DNA of 64,000 nt from Gammaproteobacteria bacterium (GTDB lineage Bacteria > Pseudomonadota > Gammaproteobacteria > SZUA-229). The notes below the pieces were generated by a model. The model made no database searches, had not been told where the DNA came from, and was given only the letters and a program-made list of their open reading frames with translations. A program made the translations under genes and the position numbers. Numbering within the stretch: position 1 is the first letter of the stretch; the number at the start of each line of letters is the position of its first letter. Positions 8,195-17,302 of this stretch are shown one piece after another. The DNA lies in the NCBI GenBank assembly GCA_029881795.1, contig JAOULX010000005.1, forward strand, positions 62,001-126,000. Direction: 5' to 3'.

Positions 8195-9037
8195 TTATTC
8201 ATCTGCCAACCATGCGGCTGTTTCCGGTACAAAGTGCACCACACCTTCCAGTATGCCGGCGCTGTAATTTCCATTCATGCCCATAAAGTCACCCTTGGCC
8301 AGATAAAGTTTTTCACGCTGCCGGTTCTGCTCTGCACAATGCACGGCATCTTGACGGACTTTATCACTGGCATTGGCAACCAGTACCGATTGCAGCGAGC
8401 TGCTCATAACGCAGATATCATTTCCACTGTCGCCCGCAAATACGGTGTTTGCAGGATCAAAACCGGCCTGCTGCATAACAAATTCTATTGCCTGACGTTT
8501 GCCCGCACTGGCCGGCAACAGATCAAGCAGGCCGGTATTATCCTGCTCGTCAACACTCCAGATCAGATTGGCTTTTATCGAATGTTGCTGCAGAATTTTT
8601 TCCATCGCTGCCATAATGGCTGCATGATCTGCCGGCAGCGATACATAGTAACTGAGTTTAAAACGGTTTTGTTTCTCTGCTGGCTGCAACCTGAGTAACG
8701 CAATGTCGCTGAACAGCGTCTGCAATTTGTCATGCTCTACACCTTGCCAGTCGGCTGCTATTATTTCATCCCATGCCAGTTGTTGTTGCCACTGCGTGTG
8801 GCTTATTTTATACACCGTTGATCCCACATCGGCGATGACATAGTCCGGTTGCGGCAGCTGGTATTCTTCAATCGCCTGCTTAACCAGTTGCTGATCGCGC
8901 CCTGTAACATAAGCCAGACTGACCATTGGCTGCTGTACTAACCGGGCAAATTTTTTACGTGCCTGCGCCGACTCTGGCTGCGCGCCATTGGGTAACAAAG
9001 TGCGATCCAGGTCGCTACAAAGTAACAGTGGGATCAC
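8195..9037 (-). CDS. spp: Sucrose-6-phosphate phosphatase (HAD superfamily)
   Basis: 280 residues. The HAD motif I, CSDLDRTLLP with nucleophile D9 and acid D11, and the later FAGDSGNDI motif mark a Cof-type/SPP phosphatase. It removes phosphate from sucrose 6-phosphate to give free sucrose, making synthesis irreversible. Its ATG overlaps the sps stop by four bases (ATGA), so translation is coupled to the synthase. Length and order agree with the spp gene of the known sucrose operon. Sucrose made here most likely serves as a compatible solute. Confidence 0.9.
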   Translation of the reverse strand: MIPLLLCSDLDRTLLPNGAQPESAQARKKFARLVQQPMVSLAYVTGRDQQLVKQAIEEYQLPQPDYVIADVGSTVYKISHTQWQQQLAWDEIIAADWQGVEHDKLQTLFSDIALLRLQPAEKQNRFKLSYYVSLPADHAAIMAAMEKILQQHSIKANLIWSVDEQDNTGLLDLLPASAGKRQAIEFVMQQAGFDPANTVFAGDSGNDICVMSSSLQSVLVANASDKVRQDAVHCAEQNRQREKLYLAKGDFMGMNGNYSAGILEGVVHFVPETAAWLADE

Positions 9038-11184
9038 GCCTCCGGTACCTTACAACTTTTGAAAAAATCGTAGTATTCAATCGCTTCCAGAATACCACTG
9101 GCATGCGGTTGTCTGGCGTAATAGGTCTGTTCAATATTAATCAGATCAGAGAGTTCTTCATCATGCCGGTTAGCAACCACGACAGCCAGCGTGTTACCGC
9201 GAATCATGTCTTCATCAGCGCCGGAACCGCCGGCAGCCAGAATATGATTCAGCGGAATATCCCACTGCTCGGCGTACCAGCGCAATGCCAGACCTTTTGA
9301 TGCCCGTATCGGCACCACGTCAAGATACTGCCCGAATGAAAACACCACGTTTACCGTCAGCTCATGCTTCAATAACAGTTGCCTAATTGCATCTGGCTTC
9401 GGTGCCAGCGCCGCATCATAAAAATAACTGAGCTTGTAGCGACTTTGTTCCAGCTTGGCCTGCACCCGCAAACCGGGCAACTCACTAAGAACTGTTCTAA
9501 CTTTTGCCGGCCGCCATAAGTAATCGATATGATCCGTCCACGCCTGATCGCGTGTTAAATACTGACCGTAATAAATTTCTGTGCCGAGGCTGGTGATCAG
9601 TGCATCGGGGTGTGGCAGCTTATGGGCTTTGATCAGTGTCAACGCCGAATCCAGTCGCCGCCCGGTGGCGATACCAAAACTGCTGCAGCGCACATTATCT
9701 TTCATCGCTTGCGTGAAAGCTGGCAAGGCGCTGGCATCACCCGTCAGACTCTGATCCAGATCAGAAAAAACCGCACGGTCACGATAAAGCCGGGAACGAC
9801 GCTGTAAATCCATTCGAACAATCGGTTCTGTCTGTTCAATAACAGGCCGTATCATATCCAAATATTTTTCTGCATGACCCTGCCACGAATAATATTCATT
9901 AACGCCGCTAATTCCATTTTGCGCCAGCTCTTTCCATTTTTCTTTATCACTGAGTACTTTCACCAGACCTTCTTCAATCGATGCCTGATCCAGCGGGTTG
10001 ATCAGGTATCCGTTTTGACAGTTGCCGATTATGTCGGTCGGGCCACCGTCCTCGGTGGCAACAATCGGCAAGCCACTGGCGGCCGCTTCGATCAGGGTCA
10101 GTCCAAACGGTTCGGTCAATGCCGGGTTGACAAAAACACCACCCATCAAAGCTGCCAGTCGGTACATAACGGAGACTTCATCGGCACTATGGTGTTTAGG
10201 GTAAGCCACTTTGCCGTACAGATCATGATGATCAATCGCCAATAATATTTCGGTCAGCACCTCCTGCGCACCATCTTCCATGTCACGAATATCATCGCGG
10301 TTACCGGCAATAATCACCAGGTTAGCCAGCTTTTGTAAAACCGCAGACTGACCATAGGTTTCAATCAGTGCCACAATATTTTTTCGGTGATCAGGTCTGG
10401 AAATGGCCAGTATCAGCGGTTTTTCCGGCGCTGTTAAAAAGCGTTTAATTTCAGCGGCGATAGCCGTGTCCGATTCACTGCCGTCAAAGGGATGAAATTG
10501 CACCAAATCTGTGCCGGGAGGAACAACCCGCATCTGATCCGGCTGATAATAATCATAAAGCCCGTATTGCTCTTCGATTTCCTGATGGGTGCTGGTGATA
10601 ATAATATCCGCAACACCTAGGGTATTTTCTTCTGCATTAATACGACGCGCCATATTGTAGCGTTTTTCTATATCGACACCTTTGACGCCACTGGCCAGCA
10701 GACGTTTTCGTTTGCTGCGCCCGAGAGAATGACCGGTATGTATCAGCGGTACGCTGAGTTGATGTGATAACAGCGCCCCGACGTAACCGGCGTCGGCGTA
10801 ATGACTGTGAATAATCTGCGGGTTTAAATTATTTTCGTGCAGGTAGTTAAGCAGATTGTCTGCAAAAAAATCCAGATGATCCCAAAGCTGCTCCTTCGGC
10901 AGGTAGTGCTGATCAGCACAGTCGATGCGAACGATATTGGTTTTCTCACTCAGTACTTCAAGTGGCTTTGCATAGTCCTTACTGACTAATTTATCATCCA
11001 GCCGTCGAGTGATCAGATCTACTCTGGCAACAGCCGGATGCTGCCCCAGCGCACGTGCCAGCTCAACCACATATTTAGTCTGGCCACCGGTATCTGCATC
11101 ACACCCCAGCTCAAGATCTTGGCCCCGAATCAGACCATGAACACTAATCAAAACCAGATAGAGTTTTCCTTGCTCAGTCTTCAT
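9034..11184 (-). CDS. sps: Sucrose-phosphate synthase with C-terminal phosphatase-like domain
   Basis: 716 residues. The first 460 or so are a GT-B glycosyltransferase family 4 enzyme: HGLIRG and DTGGQTKYV near the N-terminus, HSHYADAGYVG, HTGHSLGRSKR and the nucleotide-sugar site TEPFGLTLIEAAASGLP. It joins a glucose from a nucleotide sugar to fructose 6-phosphate. A second HAD domain (about 470-710) begins FSDLDQSLTGD and has AGGSGADEDM; this SPP-like domain is usual in plant-type and bacterial SPS and may be inactive since a separate spp follows. First gene of the operon. Its ribosome site is weak (GTGATGAATAA). Confidence 0.93.
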   Translation of the reverse strand: MKTEQGKLYLVLISVHGLIRGQDLELGCDADTGGQTKYVVELARALGQHPAVARVDLITRRLDDKLVSKDYAKPLEVLSEKTNIVRIDCADQHYLPKEQLWDHLDFFADNLLNYLHENNLNPQIIHSHYADAGYVGALLSHQLSVPLIHTGHSLGRSKRKRLLASGVKGVDIEKRYNMARRINAEENTLGVADIIITSTHQEIEEQYGLYDYYQPDQMRVVPPGTDLVQFHPFDGSESDTAIAAEIKRFLTAPEKPLILAISRPDHRKNIVALIETYGQSAVLQKLANLVIIAGNRDDIRDMEDGAQEVLTEILLAIDHHDLYGKVAYPKHHSADEVSVMYRLAALMGGVFVNPALTEPFGLTLIEAAASGLPIVATEDGGPTDIIGNCQNGYLINPLDQASIEEGLVKVLSDKEKWKELAQNGISGVNEYYSWQGHAEKYLDMIRPVIEQTEPIVRMDLQRRSRLYRDRAVFSDLDQSLTGDASALPAFTQAMKDNVRCSSFGIATGRRLDSALTLIKAHKLPHPDALITSLGTEIYYGQYLTRDQAWTDHIDYLWRPAKVRTVLSELPGLRVQAKLEQSRYKLSYFYDAALAPKPDAIRQLLLKHELTVNVVFSFGQYLDVVPIRASKGLALRWYAEQWDIPLNHILAAGGSGADEDMIRGNTLAVVVANRHDEELSDLINIEQTYYARQPHASGILEAIEYYDFFKSCKVPEA

Positions 11185-11777
11185 TTATTCATCACTTTTC
11201 ATATCTGTGTTAATCGATTGATGCCGTGGCTTAGTATTTCTGTGCGCCATCAAATTCACTGTTACGCTATTAACTTACCCTATCCAGAAATTAATTGTTA
11301 GCCCCTAACGCCGTACTGCCCTGATAAAGTACCCAATAAAGTATTCATATTCAGGCCACCCAGATACCAATTACTTTTAAAAATATTTTTACAAAACTAT
11401 CGCAACCCAGCGCCAAGCCAGCTTATAAACACTCTCGAAAAGCAGCATGTGCAGCCGCTACACATCAACAGGTTTAGCAACAGCCCTTAATCCGACACTA
11501 TATATATATTAGCGCTTATCATCTGTTACTCAGTCGCACCCTATTCGTGCAAAATAAAAATCGCTTTGTTACAGTTTTGTTATTAGTTATTGCGACTCTT
11601 TGCAAAACACCTTGCTCTCTCCTACTATTAATTAGTTATCGTCTATCAATCATGGTCGTTAATCTGTTTTGAAGCCTGATGATGCTTTAACCTTATTTTA
11701 TTACCCTTTAAATATTACTGGAAATATTACTGGTTTTTCTGCAGGCCGCCTGTTAAAAACAGCAAGGACTTTACTTT
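11185..11777. promoter_or_regulatory. Divergent control region between the sucrose operon and the binding-protein/kinase genes
   Basis: 593 bp without a gene, holding the divergent promoters of sps (leftward) and the binding-protein gene (rightward). It is AT-rich, with a TATATATATA run near 11500 and a perfect tandem duplication of a 12-mer at 11710-11733. I cannot place a specific promoter with confidence. A kinase-regulated osmotic or sugar response acting here would be plausible but is inference. Confidence 0.45.
11710..11733. repeat. 12-bp perfect tandem repeat upstream of binding-protein gene
   Basis: AAATATTACTGG is present twice in direct contact, 45 bp before the ATG at 11778. A one-turn spaced direct repeat can be a tandem response-regulator site or a simple slippage duplication. 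Confidence 0.5.
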
Positions 11778-13073
11778 ATGTCAGACTTCGACCAGAAAAA
11801 AAAACCGATTACAGATATCTCCAAACGAGACAGTCTGGTTAGAATCGCCCGTGCCGGACTCACTGCCGGCATCATTAGCAAAGCACCTTACATACTTGCG
11901 CGCAACAAAACCCGCTTGCGAATTTTAGGCACTCACGTCACTCTGCAGGAAGAACTGCGCCAGCGTGCAATGGCAGATCTGGGTATAGAACTGGAATTTG
12001 AAGCCAAGGGTAGCGCTGCTGTGCTGCAAAAAGCCTCTGTCTCACCACAATCTTTTGACTTATATGAGCAATGGTCCAACAGCATCAATGTACTCTGGCG
12101 CTCTGGTTCTATTCAGGCCATAGACACGCAACGAATTACCCACTGGGACGAAATTAACAACCTAACTAAAACCGGAAAACTTACCGCTACCGCAAATCAG
12201 GGTGCCGGTGATGCGCCTCATAAAATCCTTAATGTGCAACCAGACGGACGTTTAGGAACGGCACAGACTGGTCAGGCAAGTTTCTTACCTTATGTACACA
12301 ATGTCGATTCTTTTGGCTACAACAGCGACGTTATTGAAAAAGGCATACCATATAAAACAGAAAGTTGGGGCTGGCTGCTGGATGAGAAATATCATGGCAA
12401 GGTCGGAATTATCAACGCCCCGACCATCGGCTTATTTGATCTAGCACTGGCTGTGCAGGCACGCGGGTTGATGCAATTTAAAAACATCGGCGCGATGAGC
12501 AAGCAGGAACTCGATCAGTTATTCAATATTCTTATTGAATTTAAAAAGCAGGGTCAGTTCAGCGGTTTCTGGACATCGGTGCCTGAGTCTGTTCATTTCA
12601 TGTCATCAAAACGGGTCGTCATTGAAAGCATGTTTTCACCGGCAGTATCAGCCCTTAACGGCCAGAACATCCCGGTGGTTTATGCCGCACCCAAAGAGGG
12701 CTATCGTGGCTGGCACGGTGTCATGTGTCTTTCGTCAGCAACTAAAGGCCCACAAAAAGATGCCGCTTATGAGTATATGAACTGGTGGTTGTCCGGCTGG
12801 CCGGGAGCCTTTATTGCACGCCAGGGTTATTACATTTCAAACCCGCAACGCTCACAACAATACCTTAATCAGGCCGAATGGGATTACTGGTATCAAGGAC
12901 TTCCTGCTACACAGAACCTTACAGGCACCGACAATAAAATTTCCGTTTACAAAGGTGAGATTCGCACCGGTGGCAGCTATGAGAAACGGTTCAGCAATGT
13001 TGCCGTATGGAATACCGTGATGCCTACTTATGAATACAGTTTGCAAAAATGGTATGAGTTCATCAGTGCTTAA
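11778..13073 (+). CDS. Periplasmic solute-binding protein (PotD/Fe-type, family 1) paired with a sensor kinase
   Basis: 431 residues. After a charged N-terminus comes a hydrophobic stretch (about 23-40) that could act as an export signal, possibly Tat-like with KRD in place of the twin arginine. The body has the features of ABC-type extracellular binding proteins of the spermidine/putrescine group: a hinge and repeated W/Y-rich motifs such as YMNWWLSGWPGAFIARQGYY. No permease or ATPase gene accompanies it; instead a hybrid histidine kinase follows at once. I infer a sensing role in which the loaded protein touches the kinase periplasmic domain, as TorT does with TorS. Ligand unknown. Confidence 0.8.
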   Translation: MSDFDQKKKPITDISKRDSLVRIARAGLTAGIISKAPYILARNKTRLRILGTHVTLQEELRQRAMADLGIELEFEAKGSAAVLQKASVSPQSFDLYEQWSNSINVLWRSGSIQAIDTQRITHWDEINNLTKTGKLTATANQGAGDAPHKILNVQPDGRLGTAQTGQASFLPYVHNVDSFGYNSDVIEKGIPYKTESWGWLLDEKYHGKVGIINAPTIGLFDLALAVQARGLMQFKNIGAMSKQELDQLFNILIEFKKQGQFSGFWTSVPESVHFMSSKRVVIESMFSPAVSALNGQNIPVVYAAPKEGYRGWHGVMCLSSATKGPQKDAAYEYMNWWLSGWPGAFIARQGYYISNPQRSQQYLNQAEWDYWYQGLPATQNLTGTDNKISVYKGEIRTGGSYEKRFSNVAVWNTVMPTYEYSLQKWYEFISA

Positions 13074-15750
13074 CTGGGCCAAAGTATTTTCCATGCGTTC
13101 ACTAAAGAGTCAGGTCTTTATCATATTAATCATCCTGGTCTCTATCCTTGCCCTGCAAATATTACTTTCACGTACTGTACAGAAGCAACTTATCAGCAGC
13201 CAACAGAGCATCAATCATTCTCACACACTGGTTGGACTGGTCCACGAACTTGAACGCGATATCATTGACCTTCAGCGCACCCTGCTTATCTACAAAGAAA
13301 CGGCAAGCAAAACGTCTGCTGCTCGATTTTATGAACTGATGACCCATGTTACTGACAAGCTTAATAGCTTTGAATACAAATTAAATAATGACCAGTTCAT
13401 TATCATTGATGACGCACTACTCGAACGTATGCGCAGTCACCTTAAAGATTACAACAGCAATTTTAATGACGTGATTGAAGGCCGCTCCCGGCGTAAACAA
13501 ATATCCGGTAACATCAGCAACAACTTTTTTAAACTGGTCGAAATGTTCAACCAAAACCCCGGCACCAAAACAAACGCCAGCACTCTTGAAATAAAATACA
13601 ACCTGACTGTGTCTGAAAACTTTATCAACCGCTACCTTATTTCTCCCGAATACGAATATATAGAACAGTTCCAGCTACACATTACTAAAGCCTCTCAGCT
13701 TATTCATAACAAGGTCGGCCAAAACCATCCGGCCAATCTGATAGTAAGCACCATCAAAAAGGATTTCATACAACTTACTCATATCACCCGTGGTTATGTT
13801 TTTCTGGTCAATGTTGTCATGGCAGGATCGGCTAACGAGTTTCTGTATTTAACCAAAAACCTGCGAAAAACAGTCACCGAATCGCAAACAAAAGTCAGTC
13901 AGCAGTCAACCACTGATGCTGCAACAGCTCAGTTCAGGACGGATATTTTTTCACTGGTATCAATACTGATTGCTCTGCTTACTGCCTGGTTTATGGCTAA
14001 TAAAATTATTAACCCGATCCGCAATATTACCGAGGTGTTTGGCAAACTCTCAAAAGACAAGCAGATCACCAAAGTTCCTGAAACCCAGCGCAATGATGAA
14101 ATAGGCGATCTTGCTAGAGCCGCTGACATCTTTCATGCTAAAAACAAACAGACTTCAGAATTACTGAAGTCTGCTCAGACCATGAATCTTAAACACGAAC
14201 TGTTAAATACTGCACTGACCAGTGAAAAACGTAAGGCAGAACTGGCAGCCAAAAGTAAAAGTATGTTTTTAGCCAACATGAGCCATGAAATTCGCACCCC
14301 TATGAATGGTATTATCGGACTGATTGATCTAACGCTTAAAACAGAACTGACTGATCAGCAGAAACATAACCTTACCAAAGCGGCTTATTCTGGCCAGATT
14401 CTTATGAATGTTATTAATGACATTCTCGACTTTTCAAAAATAGAGGCCGGCAAGCTCAGCATAGAATCAGTTGAATTTGATATCAACAGCATCATTGAAA
14501 ACCTGATTTCCTTTTCAGCTGTGCAATTAAAAGAAAAATCTCTGCGCTTCAGAATTAATACCAGCCCCAGTCTGCCTAAAAAATTCTATGGCGACCCGCT
14601 TCGCATCAGCCAGGTGCTGCTGAATCTTTGCGGTAATTCTGTTAAATTTACCGAGCATGGACTGATTGAAGTGAGCTTCGATTGCCAGAAACCGGACGAT
14701 AATGAATACCTGATTATTACAGTCAGTGATACCGGCATTGGCATGGATAAGGATGAACTGGCCAATATTTTCAGCTCATTTACACAAGCCGATGGTTCTA
14801 CCAGCCGTAAATACGGCGGCACCGGACTCGGGCTCAGCATAGTCAAACAACTGACAGAACTGATGGGAGGTGATATCAATGTTAGCTCTGAAAAAGACAA
14901 AGGCAGTTGTTTCCGTATCCGCATCCAGACCGAAGTTGTCAGTTACCATGATAACGAGCCTGACATTGAGCATGACATAACCACTCTTTATTATCTCAGC
15001 GAAGCCAAATCACCCATTCTAAACAATGAGGTCTTCTCTGGCATCAAGCCAGAACCAACCAGAGTCAGTCTACAACAATTTAACACCTGCGCTCTTCATC
15101 AAAACAGCACAGCGGTCATTATTGACATTGCCGACTCAAATTCAGTCGACGAAATAGACGGAACTGTTCAGCGTTTACAAAATGAAAATATTAAGTTCGC
15201 ATTTATCACCGACTTTATTCCGCATGGCCTGCCTGACATTCTTCACGATAAATATCAAACGGACATCTTGTCTCATCCGTTTACACCGCAACAACGCACA
15301 AGTTTTTTTAACAGGCTGCTATCGAACAATACGCAGAACACCGAAGACCAGGTCGATGATGAGCCCAGCGATGATATGTTATTCAGTGGCCATATCCTGC
15401 TGGTTGAAGATAACCCGGTAAACCAGATGGTAGCCGGACAGATTATCGATGGTTTCGGCATTAGCTATGATGTTGCCGAAAACGGTTCCGAAGCGATAAA
15501 TCAGATACTGGCTAAGACTCATTATGACCTGGTACTGATGGACATCCAGATGCCAGTTATGGATGGCTACGAAGCCACCCGCTCACTGCGGCAAAAAGGT
15601 TATCACGACCTCATCATCTGCGGCCTCTCTGCCAATGCCATGCAAAGCGATAAAGATCAGGCCATGCAGTCTGGAATGAACGACTACCTAACCAAGCCGG
15701 TGGCGTTTGATGCCATCCAAACTATTTTCAAAAAATACCTGCGTAACTAA
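13030..15750 (+). CDS. Hybrid histidine kinase with periplasmic helical sensor, HAMP and receiver domains
   Basis: Up to 906 residues. A first membrane helix (about 29-48) is followed by a mostly helical periplasmic domain (50-300), a second membrane helix (about 306-325), HAMP, and the HisKA motif MSHEIRTPMNG with H419. The ATPase domain shows NSVKFTE, DTGIGM and GGTGLGLSIV. A degenerate receiver-like segment lies near 660-770, then a true receiver with LLVEDNPVNQM and phospho-acceptor D838 in LMDIQMPVMDG. There is no output domain, so phosphate must go to a partner not seen here. The first ATG overlaps the binding-protein gene by 44 bp; ATGs at 13054 and 13093 are alternatives, none with a clear ribosome site. 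Confidence 0.87.
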   Translation: MNTVCKNGMSSSVLNWAKVFSMRSLKSQVFIILIILVSILALQILLSRTVQKQLISSQQSINHSHTLVGLVHELERDIIDLQRTLLIYKETASKTSAARFYELMTHVTDKLNSFEYKLNNDQFIIIDDALLERMRSHLKDYNSNFNDVIEGRSRRKQISGNISNNFFKLVEMFNQNPGTKTNASTLEIKYNLTVSENFINRYLISPEYEYIEQFQLHITKASQLIHNKVGQNHPANLIVSTIKKDFIQLTHITRGYVFLVNVVMAGSANEFLYLTKNLRKTVTESQTKVSQQSTTDAATAQFRTDIFSLVSILIALLTAWFMANKIINPIRNITEVFGKLSKDKQITKVPETQRNDEIGDLARAADIFHAKNKQTSELLKSAQTMNLKHELLNTALTSEKRKAELAAKSKSMFLANMSHEIRTPMNGIIGLIDLTLKTELTDQQKHNLTKAAYSGQILMNVINDILDFSKIEAGKLSIESVEFDINSIIENLISFSAVQLKEKSLRFRINTSPSLPKKFYGDPLRISQVLLNLCGNSVKFTEHGLIEVSFDCQKPDDNEYLIITVSDTGIGMDKDELANIFSSFTQADGSTSRKYGGTGLGLSIVKQLTELMGGDINVSSEKDKGSCFRIRIQTEVVSYHDNEPDIEHDITTLYYLSEAKSPILNNEVFSGIKPEPTRVSLQQFNTCALHQNSTAVIIDIADSNSVDEIDGTVQRLQNENIKFAFITDFIPHGLPDILHDKYQTDILSHPFTPQQRTSFFNRLLSNNTQNTEDQVDDEPSDDMLFSGHILLVEDNPVNQMVAGQIIDGFGISYDVAENGSEAINQILAKTHYDLVLMDIQMPVMDGYEATRSLRQKGYHDLIICGLSANAMQSDKDQAMQSGMNDYLTKPVAFDAIQTIFKKYLRN

Positions 15751-15864
15751 TCTGTCAGCACTGACTCGACCATAACGACTACTATCACCGCTGCCAATAT
15801 CAGCAAACAGATTTATATAACAGCCACTCGCCAGACCTGCGATCTCAACAAATATTATATATGC

Positions 15865-15893
15865 TTGACCATATATATGATTTTTCATATATT
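15865..15893 (+). promoter_or_regulatory. arsR promoter with overlapping ArsR operator
   Basis: TTGACC (15865-15870) and TATATT (15888-15893) are spaced by 17 bp, a near-consensus sigma-70 promoter. Between and across them lies a perfect inverted repeat, ATATATGA-TTTT-TCATATAT (15873-15892), the size and place expected for ArsR binding that blocks RNA polymerase. The predicted start of transcription, about seven bases after the -10 box, falls on the A of the ATG at 15900. Confidence 0.7.
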
Positions 15894-15899
15894 ACTAGC

Positions 15900-16253
15900 A
15901 TGAAAATCGCTGCCAATAACTTGTTCTCAACACTCTCAAACCAAATACGGCTTCGTTGCATGATGCTACTGCAACAACAAGGAGAACTCTGCGTTTGTGA
16001 ACTAACCCATGCGCTGACGCTGTCGCAACCGATGATATCCCGGCATCTGGCCATACTGCGCGAAGCTGGCTTGGTTAACGACCGCCGCGCTGGACAATGG
16101 ATTTATTATTCCATCAACCCGGCACTGGACAGCTGGGCACAACAAATTTTAGCCACAACCTCGTCAGCTAATCTGACTTCATCACCGTTTAACGAAGATT
16201 TGCTGCGCCTAAATGATATGCCAGAGCGGCCGGAGCAAGCCTGTTGTGGCTGA
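15900..16253 (+). CDS. arsR: ArsR-family arsenic-responsive repressor
   Basis: 117 residues from the ATG at 15900. It is a winged-helix ArsR/SmtB protein: ELCVCEL (29-35) carries the Cys pair that binds As(III), next to the DNA-reading helix SQPMISRHLAILREAGLV. A C-terminal CC pair may add a third ligand. An earlier ATG at 15861 would place the operator inside the gene and upstream of the -35 box, so I choose 15900, which also implies a leaderless message. It precedes the GAPDH and ArsJ genes and should de-repress all three when arsenic enters. Confidence 0.88.
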   Translation: MKIAANNLFSTLSNQIRLRCMMLLQQQGELCVCELTHALTLSQPMISRHLAILREAGLVNDRRAGQWIYYSINPALDSWAQQILATTSSANLTSSPFNEDLLRLNDMPERPEQACCG

Positions 16254-16298
16254 CATCATTTTCATTAATCAGATTTAATTATTTTTTAGGAGTTTATT

Positions 16299-17300
16299 AT
16301 GAGTATTCGCGTCGGCATTAACGGCTTTGGACGAATGGGACGATTGGGTTTCAGAGCAGGCTGGAACAAGCCTGAATTTTCAATCGTGCAAATTAACGAG
16401 ATTGCTTGCGACGCCACAGCCTCTGCGCATTTACTCAAGTTTGATTCGGTACATGGTACATGGCCACACGAAACCGGCGCCGCGAATAACCAGCTTATGG
16501 TTGATGGTCAGTCACTTAGTTATTCTTCACATCAAAGCATTGCCGAGTGCAACTGGTCTGGCTGTGACATCGTCATCGAAGCCACCGGCGTACATCATAA
16601 AACGCCTGAAAGCCTGCAGGCTTATTTTGATCAGGGCGTAAAAAAAGTGATTGTCGCAGCACCAACCGAAGGCGCGCTGAACATTGTCTACGGCATTAAT
16701 GACAGTCAATACGATGCCAGCATTCATCACCTGTTAACCGCGGCATCCTGCACCACCAACTGTCTGGCACCGGTGGTTAAAGTCATGCATGAAAACGTCG
16801 GCATTAAACACGGCTGTATGACCACAATTCACGATATTACTAATACACAAACCATCGTAGATAAAGGCCATAAAGATTTACGCCGCGCCCGTGCCTGCAG
16901 CCAGTCTTTAATCCCGACCTCTACCGGATCAGCCAAAGCTATTACAAAAATATTCCCTGAACTCGAAGGCAAACTTAATGGCCATGCCGTGCGGGTACCG
17001 TTGCTGAATGCCTCATTAACCGATTTTGTCTTCGAAGCCGCACGAGCGGTTACGGCCGATGAAATCAATCACTATTTCAAACAGGCCGCTGACGGTGAAT
17101 TAAAAAATATTTTAGGTTATGAAGAGCGACCACTGGTTTCAATTGATTATGTTAATGATGCCCGTTCTTCTGTTATTGACGCACTTTCCACCATGGTGAT
17201 CGATGATACTCAGGTAAAGATTTATGCCTGGTATGACAATGAATGGGGTTATGTTAATCGCATGATGGAACTCACGTCCAAAGTAGCCAAGAGCCTGTAG
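16299..17300 (+). CDS. ArsJ-associated glyceraldehyde-3-phosphate dehydrogenase
   Basis: 333 residues with the Rossmann start [14 protein letters not shown], the catalytic SCTTNC motif (C151) and the conserved WYDNEWGY near the end. In ars operons this dedicated GAPDH makes 1-arseno-3-phosphoglycerate from arsenate and glyceraldehyde 3-phosphate, which ArsJ exports; it then breaks down outside, releasing arsenate. The gene has a strong ribosome site (TAGGAG) and lies two bases before arsJ. A general glycolytic role cannot be excluded but the context argues against it. Confidence 0.9.
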   Translation: MSIRVGINGFGRMGRLGFRAGWNKPEFSIVQINEIACDATASAHLLKFDSVHGTWPHETGAANNQLMVDGQSLSYSSHQSIAECNWSGCDIVIEATGVHHKTPESLQAYFDQGVKKVIVAAPTEGALNIVYGINDSQYDASIHHLLTAASCTTNCLAPVVKVMHENVGIKHGCMTTIHDITNTQTIVDKGHKDLRRARACSQSLIPTSTGSAKAITKIFPELEGKLNGHAVRVPLLNASLTDFVFEAARAVTADEINHYFKQAADGELKNILGYEERPLVSIDYVNDARSSVIDALSTMVIDDTQVKIYAWYDNEWGYVNRMMELTSKVAKSL

Positions 17301-17302
17301 CT

